Source: Burkholderiales bacterium
Lineage (GTDB): Bacteria > Pseudomonadota > Gammaproteobacteria > Burkholderiales > Burkholderiaceae_C
Length of the DNA: 64,000 nt
Assembly: GCA_028864885.1 (NCBI GenBank)
Contig: JAGWLR010000001.1
Location: forward strand, 1 to 64,000
Direction of reading: 5' to 3'
How positions within the stretch are numbered: position 1 is the stretch's first letter; every line of letters starts with the position of its first letter. The notes beneath the pieces are model-generated. The model worked only from the letters and a program-made list of their open reading frames with translations, did not search any database and had not been told where the DNA came from. Of the stretch, positions 30,571 to 40,837 are shown in pieces. A program made the translations under genes and the position numbers.

Positions 30571-31611
30571 TCAGGGCCAGCTGGGGGCATCCAGCTGATC
30601 CTGCAACAGCTCGATCTGCTGGCGCAACAAATCGGTCTGTTGCTGCCAGTAGATGGCGCTGCCGAACCAGTGGAAAGCGGCCGGGAAGGCCGGGTCATGC
30701 CAACGGCGTGCCAGCCAGGCACTGTGATGGATCATGCGCAAGGCACGCAATGCTTCGATCAGTTTGAGCTCGTGCCAGTCGAACTCGGCAATCGACTCGT
30801 ATCCATCCAGCAGGGCGTAGAGCTGGCTTTGGCGCTGTTCGATGTCGCCGCTCAGCATCATCCAGAAGTCTTGAACGGCGGGGCCCATGCAGGCATCGTC
30901 CAAGTCCACAAAGTGCGGGCCGTCATCGGTCCACAAGATGTTGCCAAGGTGGCAATCGCCATGCACGCGGCGCAAGGTCAGGCCTTGGATGCGATCGAAG
31001 GTTTGCTGGGCCAGATCCAGCACGATCTCGCTGGCCTGCTGCCACGTTGGGAGTTGGTCAGGCGGGACGATGTCATGCTCGATCAGCCATCGTCTGGCGT
31101 CGCGGCCAGTGTGCTCGACGCTCATGGTGGGCCGATGAGCAAAGGGCCGCAGGCTTCCCACCTGATGCAGGCGCCCCAGGAATCGTCCGATCCAGGTGAG
31201 CACTTCGGGGTTCTCAAGCTCTGGGCCACGTCCGCCCTTGCGAGGGGTGACGGCCACACGGATGTGACCTTCGCAGCCCAAGGTTGGGGGCCTTCCCAGC
31301 AGGCGCGCCGGGTCATCGGCGGACAAGGTCAGCGGCGCCACGACTGGCACTTCGGCCTCAACCAGTTCTCGCGCGAAGCTGTGCTCTTCGAGGATTTGCG
31401 CAGAGGTCCAGCGCCCGTGGCGATAGAACTTGGCCACCACCATGCCCCCGTCTTCCAGTCCCACTTGAAAGACGCGGTTTTCGTAGGAGTTGAGTTGCAG
31501 CAGTCGGCCGTCACCACGAAATCCGACATCCTGCAAGGTGTCCAGGATGCGGTCGGGTGTCAGGTCAGCGAACGGGGTGTCTTCAAGCGCAGAGGCAGGG
31601 GATTCGTGCAT
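30571..31611 (-). CDS. srkA: Stress response serine/threonine kinase YihE/SrkA family
   Basis: RVHGDCHLGNILWTDDGPHFVDLDDACMGPAVQDFWMML. Confidence 0.9.
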   Translation of the reverse strand: MHESPASALEDTPFADLTPDRILDTLQDVGFRGDGRLLQLNSYENRVFQVGLEDGGMVVAKFYRHGRWTSAQILEEHSFARELVEAEVPVVAPLTLSADDPARLLGRPPTLGCEGHIRVAVTPRKGGRGPELENPEVLTWIGRFLGRLHQVGSLRPFAHRPTMSVEHTGRDARRWLIEHDIVPPDQLPTWQQASEIVLDLAQQTFDRIQGLTLRRVHGDCHLGNILWTDDGPHFVDLDDACMGPAVQDFWMMLSGDIEQRQSQLYALLDGYESIAEFDWHELKLIEALRALRMIHHSAWLARRWHDPAFPAAFHWFGSAIYWQQQTDLLRQQIELLQDQLDAPSWP

Positions 31612-31643
31612 GCCTCATCTTAGGCGAAACCGGTTCTGAGCCA

Positions 31644-31988
31644 TCAGTCGGATTGGGTCGACTGGTGGTGCCGACTGCCCCAATGCATCAGCTTGTCGTT
31701 GACCAGGTGCACGACAAAGCCAGCGGCTGCCAGATGCCAGGTCAGGTCAAGCGGCGAAATAGGGATGGTGTTGGTCGTGTCGGCGGCGGGAATGGCCAGC
31801 ACGGCCGCCATAGCGCCTGAAAAGGGCAGGCAGGCTGCCAGAGCCCCGGCGATCCAGGTTCGCCAGCGCAGGTGACGCCGACGACCAAACGCGCGCAGGA
31901 TACCCAGCTTCCAGGCAGCTCGGAAAAAGTTGACAGTCAGCGCCACGCTCAGAACGATGACGCCAAGAAAGGGGGCGACAGGATTCAT
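31644..31988 (-). CDS. Hypothetical membrane protein
   Basis: ORF with TM segments. Confidence 0.5.
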   Translation of the reverse strand: MNPVAPFLGVIVLSVALTVNFFRAAWKLGILRAFGRRRHLRWRTWIAGALAACLPFSGAMAAVLAIPAADTTNTIPISPLDLTWHLAAAGFVVHLVNDKLMHWGSRHHQSTQSD

Positions 31989-32090
31989 GGTGAATCGAGG
32001 ATACCCATCCCACCACGAAAATCAAGGGTTTACCCTTTGTTTGGGGGATGGGGTACCGTGATTCAACTCACGATCTGAAGCCCGATAGGG

Positions 32091-33302
32091 TCACTCCAGT
32101 TGGCTGGCGTTCTTCAAGGCCCGCAAGATGGCGCCGTTGATGTCGGTGAAGGTCATCATCATGTTGTCGGCCGCTTCTTTGATGTCGAACATGATGCTGC
32201 CTTCTACTGCCTTGACCAGGTTGAAGTAGGGCTCGTAGGGGCCGGAATGATCGACCAAGGCCTGGTAGACCCGCTCGGGCACCGGGATGGTTTTGAGCAG
32301 CTCGCTGAAGGGCTGGCGGAACATGCGATCAAGCAGCGAGAACACGCCGCAGATGAACAGCTCGCTGCGTTGTTCGTCGTCACCGCTGAGTTTGCCCAAC
32401 TCTTCCATCAGCAGGCCGCGGCGCACGGCTGCAAACATGACCGGACGCATGTTCGGATCCTTGGATGCCGTGGCCAGCAACAGGGCCAGCCAGCGCTTGA
32501 GCCGCTGATAGCCCAGGATCATGATGGCGTGACGGAAGGAGTTGATTTCAACCGACAGGCCGAAGGCTGGCGAGTTGATGTATCGCATCAGCTTGTAGGC
32601 CAGGGCTGGATCCCGCTTGAGCGTGTTTTCCAGGTCTTCGATTTCAGCCTCTTTGTGCACCTGGTCGATCAGGTGGACGATGACTTGCAGCTGCGGCTGA
32701 TCGGCCGGGCGCGCCGATTCGTCGATGATGTTGTCGATGGGCCAACCCAGTACGGCGGCGGCGCCCCTGCGGAAGCTGGTCTCCATGTCCGACACATTAT
32801 GGATCCCGGCCTGCACGTGCCCAATGTTGCGGATGAAGCCTTCGGTGGCGCCGTTCGCTGCTGGGGTACTGCTGGCAGGGTCGTAGCGGCGGTCGTCTTC
32901 AAAGTCGATGATGGCGTATTTGAAGCATTCGAGCACTTCACGTGGTAACTCTTGCAGCGGGCGGCCCTTGAGGAGCAGGGTGCTGCCGTTGGCATGCAGG
33001 GTGCGCAAGGGGTCAATGAAGCTCGTATCGCTGGCCAGAAAGGCCGGCATTTCGATCAGGATGTGGGTGCCGGGCTGGGCATCCAATACATCACGCAACA
33101 ATTGTTCGTTGGCGATGTTGAGCCACAGTTGCGCGCCATCGGCAGGCCAGGTTTCGGCAATCGCCGCCAGCAGGTCTTGCGGGGGCAAGTTGGCCGCCGA
33201 ATTGAGCGGAAAGACACTCAGGCGGGTGGCGGTGACGTTGCGGTTGCGGTCGATGACGGGCGAATAGGCCAGCGCGAGCTGGCCAAGGATTGCGTGATCC
33301 AT
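32091..33302 (-). CDS. HDOD-domain protein with degenerate EAL-like N-terminus (YuxH-type)
   Basis: C-terminal KRDPALAYKLMRYINSPAFGLSVEINSFRHAIMILGYQRLKRW. Confidence 0.85.
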   Translation of the reverse strand: MDHAILGQLALAYSPVIDRNRNVTATRLSVFPLNSAANLPPQDLLAAIAETWPADGAQLWLNIANEQLLRDVLDAQPGTHILIEMPAFLASDTSFIDPLRTLHANGSTLLLKGRPLQELPREVLECFKYAIIDFEDDRRYDPASSTPAANGATEGFIRNIGHVQAGIHNVSDMETSFRRGAAAVLGWPIDNIIDESARPADQPQLQVIVHLIDQVHKEAEIEDLENTLKRDPALAYKLMRYINSPAFGLSVEINSFRHAIMILGYQRLKRWLALLLATASKDPNMRPVMFAAVRRGLLMEELGKLSGDDEQRSELFICGVFSLLDRMFRQPFSELLKTIPVPERVYQALVDHSGPYEPYFNLVKAVEGSIMFDIKEAADNMMMTFTDINGAILRALKNASQLE

Positions 33303-33317
33303 TGAGCGGCCTGGTTT

Positions 33318-34523
33318 TTAAGGGTTTAGGTACTGGAACAACGACATCTTCTGAACGATGGAATAACTTTTCATGGCAGCGTCATATCCTGCCTGTTTGC
33401 TCTGAAAATCCGAAATGGCGCTGGTCAAGTCGAGGTCTTCGGCATTTGAGCGATCGGTTTGAGCTGCAAGCTTTGAACCGGCAATTCGACTCGCCGTCCC
33501 GTCCATCCGATTCAGCATTTCGCCAACAGCTGATCTTCCTCCTTGCATGGTGCTCAACAGGCTGTCCATCTGGCTGATTCCTTTGTTGACAGCCTGGGTG
33601 ATTTGCCCATTGTTCATGCGCGGGGTATTGAGGGCTTTGATTGCTGAGTCCAGAGAGTCAAAAACGCTGAGGTTCTTTTGAGACGGGTTGATCGTGAACT
33701 GGTCGCCGTTGGCGGGCGCACCCGTAATGGTGAAGCTCATCCCGGCTACGCTGATGGCCTGACCGCTGGTGTAAGGCGTGGGTGCTCCGCCATTGATGGT
33801 GTAGGTAGTCACCCCCCCTGCAACCTGGAAGCCGATGGCATAGGGGGCAGAAGAGGTTCCCGTGAGATAGGGGTTGGTGCGGGGATCAGATACCGATCCT
33901 GGGCTGATCCAGGCAGAACCAGTGTTCGCGGAAGCAGCGTCGGTGACAAATACACCGTTGCCCGATGCAGCTTTGAGCCACACATTCTGACCATCAACGG
34001 TCATGCTCATTTTCTCGCCGCTAGGTGATTGCGTTTCTCCGCCTTGACCCACGAATTGCACGCCACCAGGGGCATCTACGAAGGGGGGAGTGGCCGATCC
34101 CTGACCACCAAAGATGAAGCCGCCCCCTCCGTCGGGTCGATTTGCCACACTCAACAATTGAGTACGAATTTCCTGGAGTTTTTTTGAAACAGCCTGGCGC
34201 TCGCTGTCGGTGTAGCTTCCATTACCCGCCGCGACCAACGTTTCACGAGCCTGTTGGAGCAAATCAACAGCATTACCCATTGACGATTCTGCGATCTGCA
34301 TGACGTTGCGACTGGCATCCAATGCTCGTTGATCCGCATCCGCACGTCCCTCGGTGGCCAAGTCTCGCTCGGCACGTGCTGCGGCAATCGGGTCATCGCT
34401 GGGCACGTTGACGCGCTTGCCGGTTGTCAGTTGCATTTGGGATGTAGATAGATCAGATTGGCGCTGCTGCAGAGCCTCAATCGCGAGATCGTATGCATGA
34501 GATGTACTGACACGCATGTTCAA
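33318..34523 (-). CDS. flgL: Flagellar hook-associated protein 3
   Basis: MRVSTSHAYDLAIEALQQRQSDLSTSQMQLTTGKRVNVPSDDPIAAAR; gene order. Confidence 0.95.
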   Translation of the reverse strand: MNMRVSTSHAYDLAIEALQQRQSDLSTSQMQLTTGKRVNVPSDDPIAAARAERDLATEGRADADQRALDASRNVMQIAESSMGNAVDLLQQARETLVAAGNGSYTDSERQAVSKKLQEIRTQLLSVANRPDGGGGFIFGGQGSATPPFVDAPGGVQFVGQGGETQSPSGEKMSMTVDGQNVWLKAASGNGVFVTDAASANTGSAWISPGSVSDPRTNPYLTGTSSAPYAIGFQVAGGVTTYTINGGAPTPYTSGQAISVAGMSFTITGAPANGDQFTINPSQKNLSVFDSLDSAIKALNTPRMNNGQITQAVNKGISQMDSLLSTMQGGRSAVGEMLNRMDGTASRIAGSKLAAQTDRSNAEDLDLTSAISDFQSKQAGYDAAMKSYSIVQKMSLFQYLNP

Positions 34524-34527
34524 CTCC

Positions 34528-36477
34528 TTAACCTAAGACGCCCAGAAGGGTTTGAAAGACCGAATGAGCCACTTGCAGTACTTTGGCCGACGCCTGGTAG
34601 CTCTGCTGATACTGGATCATTTTGGCGGCCTCCTCGTCGAGATTCACACCGTTTTCATTTTGTAGCAAGGTTTGAGTGTCGCTAGACAACTTGCTCGAAA
34701 TGTCCGCCGATGTTTTGGCGCTTTGTACCGTGACTCCGATGTTGCCAATCAACTGGGAATAGGCTGTGGTGATGTTTGCGCCTGGCGTGACAACCGAGCC
34801 CGAAGCGCCTACTGTGCGTTGACGGCCAACGATGTCCTCATCACGGATGCCAAGGATGCTCAGCGCGTTGCCGTTGTTGCTTGATGGGAACTGCGTCGGT
34901 GCAACTGTGATGGTGTCATTTTGACTTGGGACACCATTAAGGTTGAGGTTCCATCCGTTGTATGAAATGGGGGTGCCAGCTTTCCAAGTGCCTGTGACTG
35001 AGGCGCCAGATGTAGGGTCTGTTAGCGTGTAGTTGCCGACGTTGTCTGTGAACTGAATCTGGACATTTCCGTAGGGAACCGTATTGGTTGCAGAGACGGT
35101 CAATGAGTTGATCGAAGCGGTTCCTGTGTTGGCCGCATTGACCGTTCCAGTAACGGGAGAGGCAGCAGCAATGCCACTGGGTTTGTCCAACACGCGGGTC
35201 ATGTTGATCCCCGCATTGCCAACCGGGCGCAGCATGAATTGATCACCCGGGGCGGTGGCGCCCGTAATGTTGATTTGCATCCCATCAAGTTTTGTGCCAT
35301 TCGTCACATTGCTGAAGACCTTGTTGTCACTCAGCCGCGTGATCCGATATGCCCCTGGATTGGCTGGATCGTTTTCCATCCGATAGTCGCTGGCCTGCAG
35401 TTCTCGACCGTCGAGAACGGTGATGCTGACCGGGGGAGTCGATAGGGATGACCCGTTGTATCGCGAGGGCAGTACCGTGGGTGGACCTACACTGAAGATG
35501 TCCTTGCCGCTCCCTGCAGGTGTGCCAAGATCAAGGCCCAGAGATTGCTGTTGGTTCACTCTCCAACTGATCGCTGACGCCATTTGCCCGAGTTGGTTCT
35601 GGGCTGCGGGTATATCGTTATCCTGAGCCTGAAACAGCCCCTTGAGGCTGCCACCAGTGATTGCCGAGTCATCGAGGCGCAGATTGCCGGTTGGGGTGAT
35701 TACCGACAAACGCCCTTTGGTTGCATCGAAGTCGTCTACTTCAACGTTCAGTTGTTCTGCGCTGTTTCCCAAGACGAGACGTTGGCCCCCCCCCATGAAT
35801 ACGCTGATGGTGCCATCGCCAGCCGCGACAGTGGAAACCTGAACCTTGGTGTTCAGTTGCTTGATCAATTCATCGCGGGTGTCCAGCAAATCATTGGGTG
35901 ACTGACCAGATCCTTGTGCAACGGCAATCTTCTGGTTGACGTCGGCAATTTGTTTGGCGTAATCGTTGATCTGCGAAACGGTCGTCTTCATGTCGGCCAT
36001 GATGCCGGCCTGAATCGTGCTGAGCTGGTTTCCAGCAGTTTGAACCCGGCTGACCAAATCCTGAGCTCGAGCCAAAACGACTTGACGCGCAGAGAGGTCT
36101 TGGGGTTGATTTGCTACATCAACGAAAGCATTGAGCATCTGACTGGAGGCATATCCAATACCAGATGTACCAGTCTGAAAGGCTTTCTCCAGTTGCTGCA
36201 GTTTGTCTAATCGAGTTTTATCTGAGGAGGACGCAGAGAGGTTCGAGTTGGCTTCGCGCGTCAAGAATGGGTCATTTGCACGAGAGACAGTCTGGACTCG
36301 TACACCTTGCCCAAAGAAGCCAGCTCCCGTGAACTGACCTCCCTCGGTAGCCAGCTCGACCGATTGGCGCGAGTATCCCGGTGTATTGGCATTGCTGATG
36401 TTATGACTGAGCGTCTGCAGTTGCGACGTGTTGGCCATCATCGCTCGGGTGCTGATCGAAAAAATACTGGATGCCAT
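34528..36477 (-). CDS. flgK: Flagellar hook-associated protein 1
   Basis: ALQTLSHNISNANTPGYSRQSVEL-type N-terminus; C-terminal MIQYQQSYQASAKVL. Confidence 0.95.
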   Translation of the reverse strand: MASSIFSISTRAMMANTSQLQTLSHNISNANTPGYSRQSVELATEGGQFTGAGFFGQGVRVQTVSRANDPFLTREANSNLSASSSDKTRLDKLQQLEKAFQTGTSGIGYASSQMLNAFVDVANQPQDLSARQVVLARAQDLVSRVQTAGNQLSTIQAGIMADMKTTVSQINDYAKQIADVNQKIAVAQGSGQSPNDLLDTRDELIKQLNTKVQVSTVAAGDGTISVFMGGGQRLVLGNSAEQLNVEVDDFDATKGRLSVITPTGNLRLDDSAITGGSLKGLFQAQDNDIPAAQNQLGQMASAISWRVNQQQSLGLDLGTPAGSGKDIFSVGPPTVLPSRYNGSSLSTPPVSITVLDGRELQASDYRMENDPANPGAYRITRLSDNKVFSNVTNGTKLDGMQINITGATAPGDQFMLRPVGNAGINMTRVLDKPSGIAAASPVTGTVNAANTGTASINSLTVSATNTVPYGNVQIQFTDNVGNYTLTDPTSGASVTGTWKAGTPISYNGWNLNLNGVPSQNDTITVAPTQFPSSNNGNALSILGIRDEDIVGRQRTVGASGSVVTPGANITTAYSQLIGNIGVTVQSAKTSADISSKLSSDTQTLLQNENGVNLDEEAAKMIQYQQSYQASAKVLQVAHSVFQTLLGVLG

Positions 36478-36497
36478 GCTGTACTCCGATCAGCTCA

Positions 36498-37397
36498 TCA
36501 CGAGAATGAGCGCTGCAGTCGCAGCGTCGTGTTGATCACTTGGGTCAGCTTGTCTGCATAAGCGGGATCCGTTGCATAGCCAGCCTGTTGCAGTCCCTTG
36601 GCATAGTCCTTCACCGAGTCTGCTGAAGCCACGGTTTGACTGTATCGCGGGCTTTGGCTTAGCAGTCGGGCGTGATCCGTGAAGGCCTCTGCGTACGAGT
36701 CATAAGCGCGGAATTTGGCCGTGACTTTTTTGGCAACGCCGTGAACGTATTCCGTCGTTGTCACTTCTGCCACTTTTCCTTTCCATTCCGGACCGGCTTT
36801 GATGCCGAACAGGTTGTGGCTCGGGCGGCCGTCTGCGGTCTTGATTTCATGCTTGCCCCAGCCCGATTCCAGCGCGGCTTGGCCCAGGATGTTGGACGCC
36901 GGAATGCCCGTGGCGCGTTCCGCCACTTGCGCCGCCCATTGATGCTTGCGGATGAAGCTTTCTGCGGCCGACAGCTTTTTCCCGTCTGCTCCGGTATACG
37001 GAGTGGTGTCGGTGGTGGGCGTAGTCGCTTGCTGGATCGATGGCAGGGTGGTTTGGCCGCTGAAGCTGCTCGTGTCCACCTGAGGCTTGATCCCCATCTG
37101 CCGTTCGAGTTGCTTGGCGATGACTTCGGACAAGCCTCCGGGGATGCCGGTCATCTGGTTGGCAAACTGGGTGTCGAGCATGTTGGTGGCCATGTCGGTG
37201 GCCTGATTGTCCAACATCCCGGTGGCCATGGTCGAGGCACGCATGCTCTTCATGAGCTCTTGCATGAACAGCCCTTCGAGCTGTTTGGCCGCTTGTTTGA
37301 TGCCCGACTTGGGGTCGGCGCTGGCAGCAGACTTCAGGCGGTCCAAAGACCGCAAGTCCATGCTCAGGGTTGTGGAACTGTTGGGCAGCATGCTCAT
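36498..37397 (-). CDS. flgJ: Flagellar rod assembly protein/muramidase
   Basis: QAAKQLEGLFMQELMKSMRAS plus glucosaminidase domain NILGQAALESGWG. Confidence 0.95.
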   Translation of the reverse strand: MSMLPNSSTTLSMDLRSLDRLKSAASADPKSGIKQAAKQLEGLFMQELMKSMRASTMATGMLDNQATDMATNMLDTQFANQMTGIPGGLSEVIAKQLERQMGIKPQVDTSSFSGQTTLPSIQQATTPTTDTTPYTGADGKKLSAAESFIRKHQWAAQVAERATGIPASNILGQAALESGWGKHEIKTADGRPSHNLFGIKAGPEWKGKVAEVTTTEYVHGVAKKVTAKFRAYDSYAEAFTDHARLLSQSPRYSQTVASADSVKDYAKGLQQAGYATDPAYADKLTQVINTTLRLQRSFS

Positions 37398-38545
37398 CAG
37401 ATCACCTCCAGCTCTGCATCGAGTGCGCCAGCCGCTTTCATGGCCTGCAGAATGGCCACCAGGTCTTGCGGATTGGCACCCAGCGTGTTGAGGGCCCTGA
37501 CCACTTCGGTCAGCTTGGTGCCGGCCGGCAGTTGAATCAGGGAACCGGGTTCCTGATTGATCTTGATGTCATTCTTTTCTGTCACGACCGTGTTGCCCTG
37601 AGACAGGGGGCCAGGTTGACTGATGACAGGCGTCGAGCTGATCGTGACTGACAGATTGCCGTGCGCCACCGCGCAGGGACCGATCGTAACCGCCTGGTTG
37701 ATGACGATGGAGCCGGTGCGCGCATTGATGATGACCTTGGCTGCCGGGACGGCTCGGTCGATCGGCAGGTTCTCCAGGTCGGCCAGGAAGGCCACACGCT
37801 CGCCAGGTTCGGTGGGTAGATGCACGGAGATGGTGCGGCCACTCATGGCTTCGGCAACGCCTCTGCCCTTCACCTTGTTGATGGTGTCGGCCACTTCACG
37901 TGCAGTGTTGAAATCGTCGGACTGGAGGTTGAGTTGTACCACCGAGCCTTGCAGCCAGGGCGTCGGTACGCTGCGTTCGACGCTGGCTCCATCCGGGATG
38001 CGGCCCGCGCTGAGGTGGTTGATCTGAACCTTGGCGCTGCCCGCCGAGGCGCCGGCGCCGCCAACGATCAGGTTGCCTTGTGCCATGGCATAAATCTGGC
38101 CATCGGCGCCTTTCAAGGGGGTGGCAATGAGGGTGCCGCCCCGCAGGGATTTGGCATTGGCCAACGACGACACATCCACGTCAACCGATTGGCCAGGCTG
38201 AGCAAAAGGGGGCAGGGTGGCGGTCACCACTACGGCAGCGATGTTCTTGAGCTGCATGTTGGTTCCAGAGGGCACGGTGATGCCCAGCTGTTGCAACATG
38301 GCATTGAGGGATTGCGTCGTGAAGGGGACCGAAGTGGTTTGATCCCCTGTGCCGTCCAAGCCGACTACCAGCCCATACCCCATCAACTGGTTGCTGCGCA
38401 CGCCTTGCACGGCGGCGATTTCCTTCAGACGGACTGCTTGGGCATCAAGGGGCCACCACAGGGCTGCGGAGGCGGCCGTGAAGGCCATGACAATCAGCCA
38501 TTTGAGGATGCGATCTGCGGTATACATGGGGCCGACTTTCTTCAA
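37397..38545 (-). CDS. flgI: Flagellar P-ring protein
   Basis: VRSNQLMGYGLVVGLDGTGDQT. Confidence 0.96.
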   Translation of the reverse strand: MKKVGPMYTADRILKWLIVMAFTAASAALWWPLDAQAVRLKEIAAVQGVRSNQLMGYGLVVGLDGTGDQTTSVPFTTQSLNAMLQQLGITVPSGTNMQLKNIAAVVVTATLPPFAQPGQSVDVDVSSLANAKSLRGGTLIATPLKGADGQIYAMAQGNLIVGGAGASAGSAKVQINHLSAGRIPDGASVERSVPTPWLQGSVVQLNLQSDDFNTAREVADTINKVKGRGVAEAMSGRTISVHLPTEPGERVAFLADLENLPIDRAVPAAKVIINARTGSIVINQAVTIGPCAVAHGNLSVTISSTPVISQPGPLSQGNTVVTEKNDIKINQEPGSLIQLPAGTKLTEVVRALNTLGANPQDLVAILQAMKAAGALDAELEVI

Positions 38546-38569
38546 GGTTCGACCCCATTTTGCGAAACT

Positions 38570-39253
38570 TTAGAACGGTAAAACGTTCAAAAAGAAGCGC
38601 GCTAGCCAGCCTATTCCTTGGGCATCGGATTGGGCACCGCGGCCCTTTTGTTCGATGCGCACGTTGGCAACTTGGGTAGATGCTACCGTGTTGCCCGGCT
38701 GGATGGTCATGGGGTCGACCTGGCCTGAGAATTTCAGGATGTCGACGTTTTTCGCCACGCCAATCTGCTTTTCACCCGAAATGATCAGATGGCCGTTGGG
38801 CAGCACTTCCACGACCGTGCACGTGATCACGCCTGAAAAGTTGTTGCTGCTTACGGTGCTGCCGGTGCCATTGAAGGCATTATCTGATTTGCCACCGATG
38901 CCCAGTTTCGCCAATTGATCCGCCTTGGCATAGGGCAGGGCTGAAATCGAGCCCGACACACTGCCGCTTTTCGCGACTTTGCTGGTCGTTTCCTGCTTCG
39001 CTGAGATATTTTCCGAGATGGTCACGGTGACGATGTCACCCACCATCCGGGCACGGTAAGTTTCGTAAAGCGGGCGATAGCTTTGCGCCTGAAAGATGGC
39101 CCCATTGTTGGCTGGTGTCAGATCGGCCGCGACCGGCCGAGCCTGGGTTGGCTCGACCACATCGACGGTCGGGGCGGTTACCATGCAGCCGCTCAACCCC
39201 GCCATGGCGAGCGCCAAGCCTATCAAGCGGCTCATGCTAAACAGCTTCATCAC
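38570..39253 (-). CDS. flgH: Flagellar L-ring protein
   Basis: Lipobox [23 protein letters not shown]. Confidence 0.95.
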   Translation of the reverse strand: MMKLFSMSRLIGLALAMAGLSGCMVTAPTVDVVEPTQARPVAADLTPANNGAIFQAQSYRPLYETYRARMVGDIVTVTISENISAKQETTSKVAKSGSVSGSISALPYAKADQLAKLGIGGKSDNAFNGTGSTVSSNNFSGVITCTVVEVLPNGHLIISGEKQIGVAKNVDILKFSGQVDPMTIQPGNTVASTQVANVRIEQKGRGAQSDAQGIGWLARFFLNVLPF

Positions 39254-40032
39254 AGTTGTCCCAGGCGTTGCAGCATCTGATCCGAAGTCTGGATGGCTTT
39301 GGAGTTGAGTTCGTAGGCTCGCTGGGTCTGGATCATCGATACCAATTCTTCCACCACATTGACGTTTGAGGTCTCGACAAACCCTTGAGACAAGGTGCCT
39401 GCGCTGTTGGTGCCGGGCGATGTGGTTTGCGGCGTACCCGATGCAGCAGTTTCCACAAACAGGTTCTGCCCGCGGGGATCCAGGCCGGCCGGATTGATGA
39501 AATTCGCCAGTTGGATCTGACCCAGATTCTGCGTGGTGGTCTGGCCTGGCAGAAGGGCTGTCACCGTTCCATCATTGCCGATCGTCAGGTTTGTAGCGTT
39601 GGCAGGTACCGTGATGCCAGGCTGAACCAAGTAGCCATTGTTGGTGACAATCTGGCCCTGGTTGTCGAGCTTGAACGAACCGTCTCGGGTGTAGCCAGTC
39701 GTACCGTCTGGCATCTGCACCTGGAAGAAGCCGTTTCCATTGATGGCCACATCCAGGTTGTTGTTGGTGGATTGCAGGTTGCCTTGCGTAAACAGGCGTG
39801 AAGTAGCCACGGCGCGAACGCCCAGACCCACCTGCAAACCTGTCGGCAGCTGGGTCTGCTGCGAGCTGTTCGCTCCGCTTTGACGCAGGTTTTGATACAT
39901 CAGATCCTCGAACACGGCATGCGATTGCTTGTAGCCATTCGTGCCGCTGTTGGCCAAATTGTTGGAAATGTGGTCCAGCTGAAGTTGCTGGGCTTCCATG
40001 CCGGATTTCGAGATCCACAGTGAACGCATCAT
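39250..40032 (-). CDS. flgG: Flagellar distal rod protein
   Basis: [35 protein letters not shown]. Confidence 0.96.
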   Translation of the reverse strand: MMRSLWISKSGMEAQQLQLDHISNNLANSGTNGYKQSHAVFEDLMYQNLRQSGANSSQQTQLPTGLQVGLGVRAVATSRLFTQGNLQSTNNNLDVAINGNGFFQVQMPDGTTGYTRDGSFKLDNQGQIVTNNGYLVQPGITVPANATNLTIGNDGTVTALLPGQTTTQNLGQIQLANFINPAGLDPRGQNLFVETAASGTPQTTSPGTNSAGTLSQGFVETSNVNVVEELVSMIQTQRAYELNSKAIQTSDQMLQRLGQL

Positions 40033-40065
40033 GACCGTTCTCCTTTGACTGCTAGGCTAGGGTGG

Positions 40066-40800
40066 TCAGGCGCCGCTGCCCGACAACAGTTGAGTGGCTG
40101 CCTTTTCATCCGCTTCTGCGGTTTGCAGCATCTTCATCTGGGTTTCAAATTGGCGTGCGGCTGAAATCATCGCCACCATGTTTTCGATGGGGTTCACGTT
40201 GGACCCTTCCAGCGCGCCATCTTGCAAGCGGGCATTGGGGTCGGCTTGCAGATCATTGCCATCGGCTGCGCGGAACAGGCCGTCTTCACCTCGGTCGAGC
40301 TTGGCCTCGGGTGTGACCAGCTTGATCTTGCCGACGGACGTGATCTTGCCGTTGGCCTGCTTGGCGCTAACCGTGCCATCTGGTGCGATCGACGGAAGGG
40401 TATCGGGGGGCAGCGTGATGGGGCCACCGTCGCCCATCACGGTGTAGCCGTTCTGGGTCATCAGGGTGCCCTCGGTGTTGACCGACAGCGACCCAAAGCG
40501 CGTGTAGGCCTCTGTGCCGTCCAAGCCCTGCACCGCCATCCACGATTTATCCTGCATGGCGACGTCCAGTGCACGACCGGTGTAATTGATCGGCCCAGCA
40601 GAGTCGTCATAGCCCACCGTGGTTTCCATGGCATAGACGCGGGTGCTGGCGCCATCGCCTCGTACCGGTACAGCACGGGTTGCCTGCAGTTCTGCACGAA
40701 ACCCTGTGGTGGTGACGTTGGCAAGGTTGCCAGCAAGCACATCCTGACGTTGCATGTTCGCTTTCGCGCCAGCCATGCTCAGGTAGATCATGCGATCCAT
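40066..40800 (-). CDS. flgF: Flagellar proximal rod protein
   Basis: MDRMIYLSMAGAKANMQRQDVLAGNLANVTTTGFRAE. Confidence 0.95.
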   Translation of the reverse strand: MDRMIYLSMAGAKANMQRQDVLAGNLANVTTTGFRAELQATRAVPVRGDGASTRVYAMETTVGYDDSAGPINYTGRALDVAMQDKSWMAVQGLDGTEAYTRFGSLSVNTEGTLMTQNGYTVMGDGGPITLPPDTLPSIAPDGTVSAKQANGKITSVGKIKLVTPEAKLDRGEDGLFRAADGNDLQADPNARLQDGALEGSNVNPIENMVAMISAARQFETQMKMLQTAEADEKAATQLLSGSGA

Positions 40801-40837
40801 GTGTGACTCCTCAACGGCCTATCAAACAGCATGCTCA

